From Rhodanobacter sp. MP7CTX1 (lineage in GTDB: Bacteria; Pseudomonadota; Gammaproteobacteria; Xanthomonadales; Rhodanobacteraceae): a stretch of 64,000 nt of DNA. Made by a program: the position numbers and the translations under genes. The stretch is from contig NZ_JACHCN010000011.1 of the NCBI RefSeq assembly GCF_014205795.1, positions 1-64,000 on the forward strand, given 5' to 3'. The notes under the pieces are model-generated. The model was not told the origin of the DNA. It saw only the letters and a list, made by a program, of their open reading frames with translations, and did not search any database. This document shows, in pieces, positions 63,136 to 64,000 of this stretch. Each line of letters starts with the position of its first letter. The stretch's first letter is position 1.

Positions 63136-64000
63136 TCATTCAGGACGGACAAACCGGTAGTGCGCAACCAGCCACTCCTGACCGTCGGCATAACCGAACA
63201 ATTCGGCACATGACATCCAGAACATGCGCCAGCGCTGAAACCACAGCGGTGCCGCCTTGGTGCCATAAGCCTTGATCAAGGTGGCCATTACAAGCTCCTT
63301 GCGCGCATCCTGATTGGCGAGCCAGTGATTGGCGCTGCGTTGGTAATGCGTACCGTCGACGTGCCAGCGCTGCTCGATCTGCAGGTCGCGCTGAAACCAG
63401 AGCAGGGCGTCGGACGCAGGCATCAGCCCACCGGTAAAGAAATGCCGACCCATCCAGTTGTCCTCACCCGCCGTCTCGAACGGATACATCAGGGTCTTGT
63501 GCGCAAAGATGTGCACGAATAACTTGCCACCGGGTCGCAGCCACCTTCCGATACGGGCCAGCAAGATTTCATAGTTACGCATGTGCTCGAACATCTCGAC
63601 CGACACGCAGCGATCGAATTGCGCGGGTTCCAGTTCGAGCTGGTTGACGTCCTGCGTGATCACACGCACGTTGAAAAGCCCGCGCTTGCGGCACTGTGCC
63701 TCGATATATTCGCGTTGCTGATGGGAGTTCGAGACGGCGGTGAGCCTGCTGTTCGGATAGCGTTCGGCCATCCATAACGTGAGCGAGCCCCAACCGCAAC
63801 CAAGCTCGAGAATCTTTTGCCCATCGGCAAGTTCGGCACGCACGCCATACAGCTTGAGCATGGCTTCCTCGGCCTGTTCCAGCGACTCGTCGCCGCGCGG
63901 GTAATAACAGCCCGAATACTTCAGGCGCTTGCCAAGGCAAAGTTCGAAGAAGGCGGGCGGCAATTCGTAGTGCTGTGCGTTGGCGGCTTGAGTATGAATC
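63136..64000 (-). CDS. Cyclopropane-fatty-acyl-phospholipid synthase family methyltransferase (5' end outside window)
   Basis: The frame is open to the window edge, giving about 288 residues of the C-terminal part, beginning ...HTQAANAQHYELPPAFFELCLG. SAM-binding motif LELGCGWGSLTLWMAERYP, then VSVEMFEHMRNYE, and KLFVHIFAHKTLMYPFE. CFA synthases methylate the double bond of phospholipid acyl chains; bicarbonate-binding Cys/His/Glu residues cannot all be checked. The sequence downstream of about residue 150 includes WFQRWRMFWMSCAELFGYADGQEWLVAHYRFVRP, as in the shorter CFA-like methyltransferase subgroup. Partner of the lipocalin gene. Confidence 0.9.
   Translation of the reverse strand, partial: IHTQAANAQHYELPPAFFELCLGKRLKYSGCYYPRGDESLEQAEEAMLKLYGVRAELADGQKILELGCGWGSLTLWMAERYPNSRLTAVSNSHQQREYIEAQCRKRGLFNVRVITQDVNQLELEPAQFDRCVSVEMFEHMRNYEILLARIGRWLRPGGKLFVHIFAHKTLMYPFETAGEDNWMGRHFFTGGLMPASDALLWFQRDLQIEQRWHVDGTHYQRSANHWLANQDARKELVMATLIKAYGTKAAPLWFQRWRMFWMSCAELFGYADGQEWLVAHYRFVRPE

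Overview
The window is a chromosomal segment of a high-GC gammaproteobacterium of the Xanthomonadales/Lysobacterales, most likely the Rhodanobacteraceae (Dyella/Rhodanobacter/Frateuria type). This rests on protein character and gene order: rlmN-pilF-rodZ-yfgM-bamB-der, cmk-rpsA-ihfB-lapA-lapB running into O-antigen genes, a one-domain L36 lacking zinc ligands, and REP-like palindromes typical of xanthomonads. I made no database search, so the family assignment is inference. About 53 protein genes are supported. I see no rRNA, tRNA, CRISPR array or intact mobile element.

Layout. 1-2.4 kb: a partial reading frame at the edge, a REP-like palindrome, a cation/Ca2+ exchanger-type protein and a 2-oxoglutarate/Fe(II) oxygenase. 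2.4-9.3 kb: carA-carB-greA, then a UgtP/MGDG-synthase-like glycosyltransferase overlapped by a small membrane protein, then rpmJ on the minus strand. 9.3-13.1 kb: a LysR regulator, a candidate C-rich-loop small RNA, 2,4-dienoyl-CoA reductase (fadH) and acyl-CoA-binding protein. 13.2-21.6 kb: cmk, rpsA, ihfB, lapAB, a WbpL-like and a WbpM-like protein, galU. 22.1-30.7 kb: a giant alpha-2-macroglobulin with a thioester motif, and penicillin-binding protein 1C. 30.8-41.8 kb: single metabolic and regulatory genes (FAD oxidoreductase, CsaA-like tRNA-binding protein, GNAT, metallo-beta-lactamase fold, pirin, class-C serine hydrolase, quinone oxidoreductase, AraC regulator, two SDR proteins). 42.0-43.9 kb: an accessory-looking patch with an unrecognised gene behind a strong hairpin and a higBA toxin-antitoxin pair. 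44.0-48.5 kb: fatty-acid beta-oxidation operon psrA-fadB-fadA on the minus strand. 48.7-57.7 kb: ndk, rlmN, pilF, rodZ, yfgM, bamB, der, moeB, folD. 57.8-61.6 kb: guaB, guaA, tadA. 61.6-64 kb: Sir2 deacylase, lipocalin and a truncated cyclopropane fatty acid synthase.

How the genes connect. Pyrimidine/arginine precursor supply (carAB) and GMP synthesis (guaBA) flank translation and envelope genes. Fatty-acid catabolism is spread over fadH, the acyl-CoA-binding protein and psrA-fadB-fadA. A perfect 16-bp PsrA-type palindrome upstream of psrA and a one-mismatch copy upstream of fadH suggest a common fatty-acid-sensing repressor. Envelope biogenesis is a second theme: LapAB (LPS control), WbpL/WbpM/GalU (O-antigen initiation and precursors), the macroglobulin/PBP1C pair (periplasmic defence coupled to wall repair), RodZ, BamB, PilF, lipocalin and CFA synthase.

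The most interesting non-coding signal is at 10290-10418. It has its own promoter-like sequence, two hairpins that present runs of 5-6 cytosines in their loops, and a strong intrinsic terminator, an architecture resembling the sX13 class of Xanthomonas regulatory RNAs.
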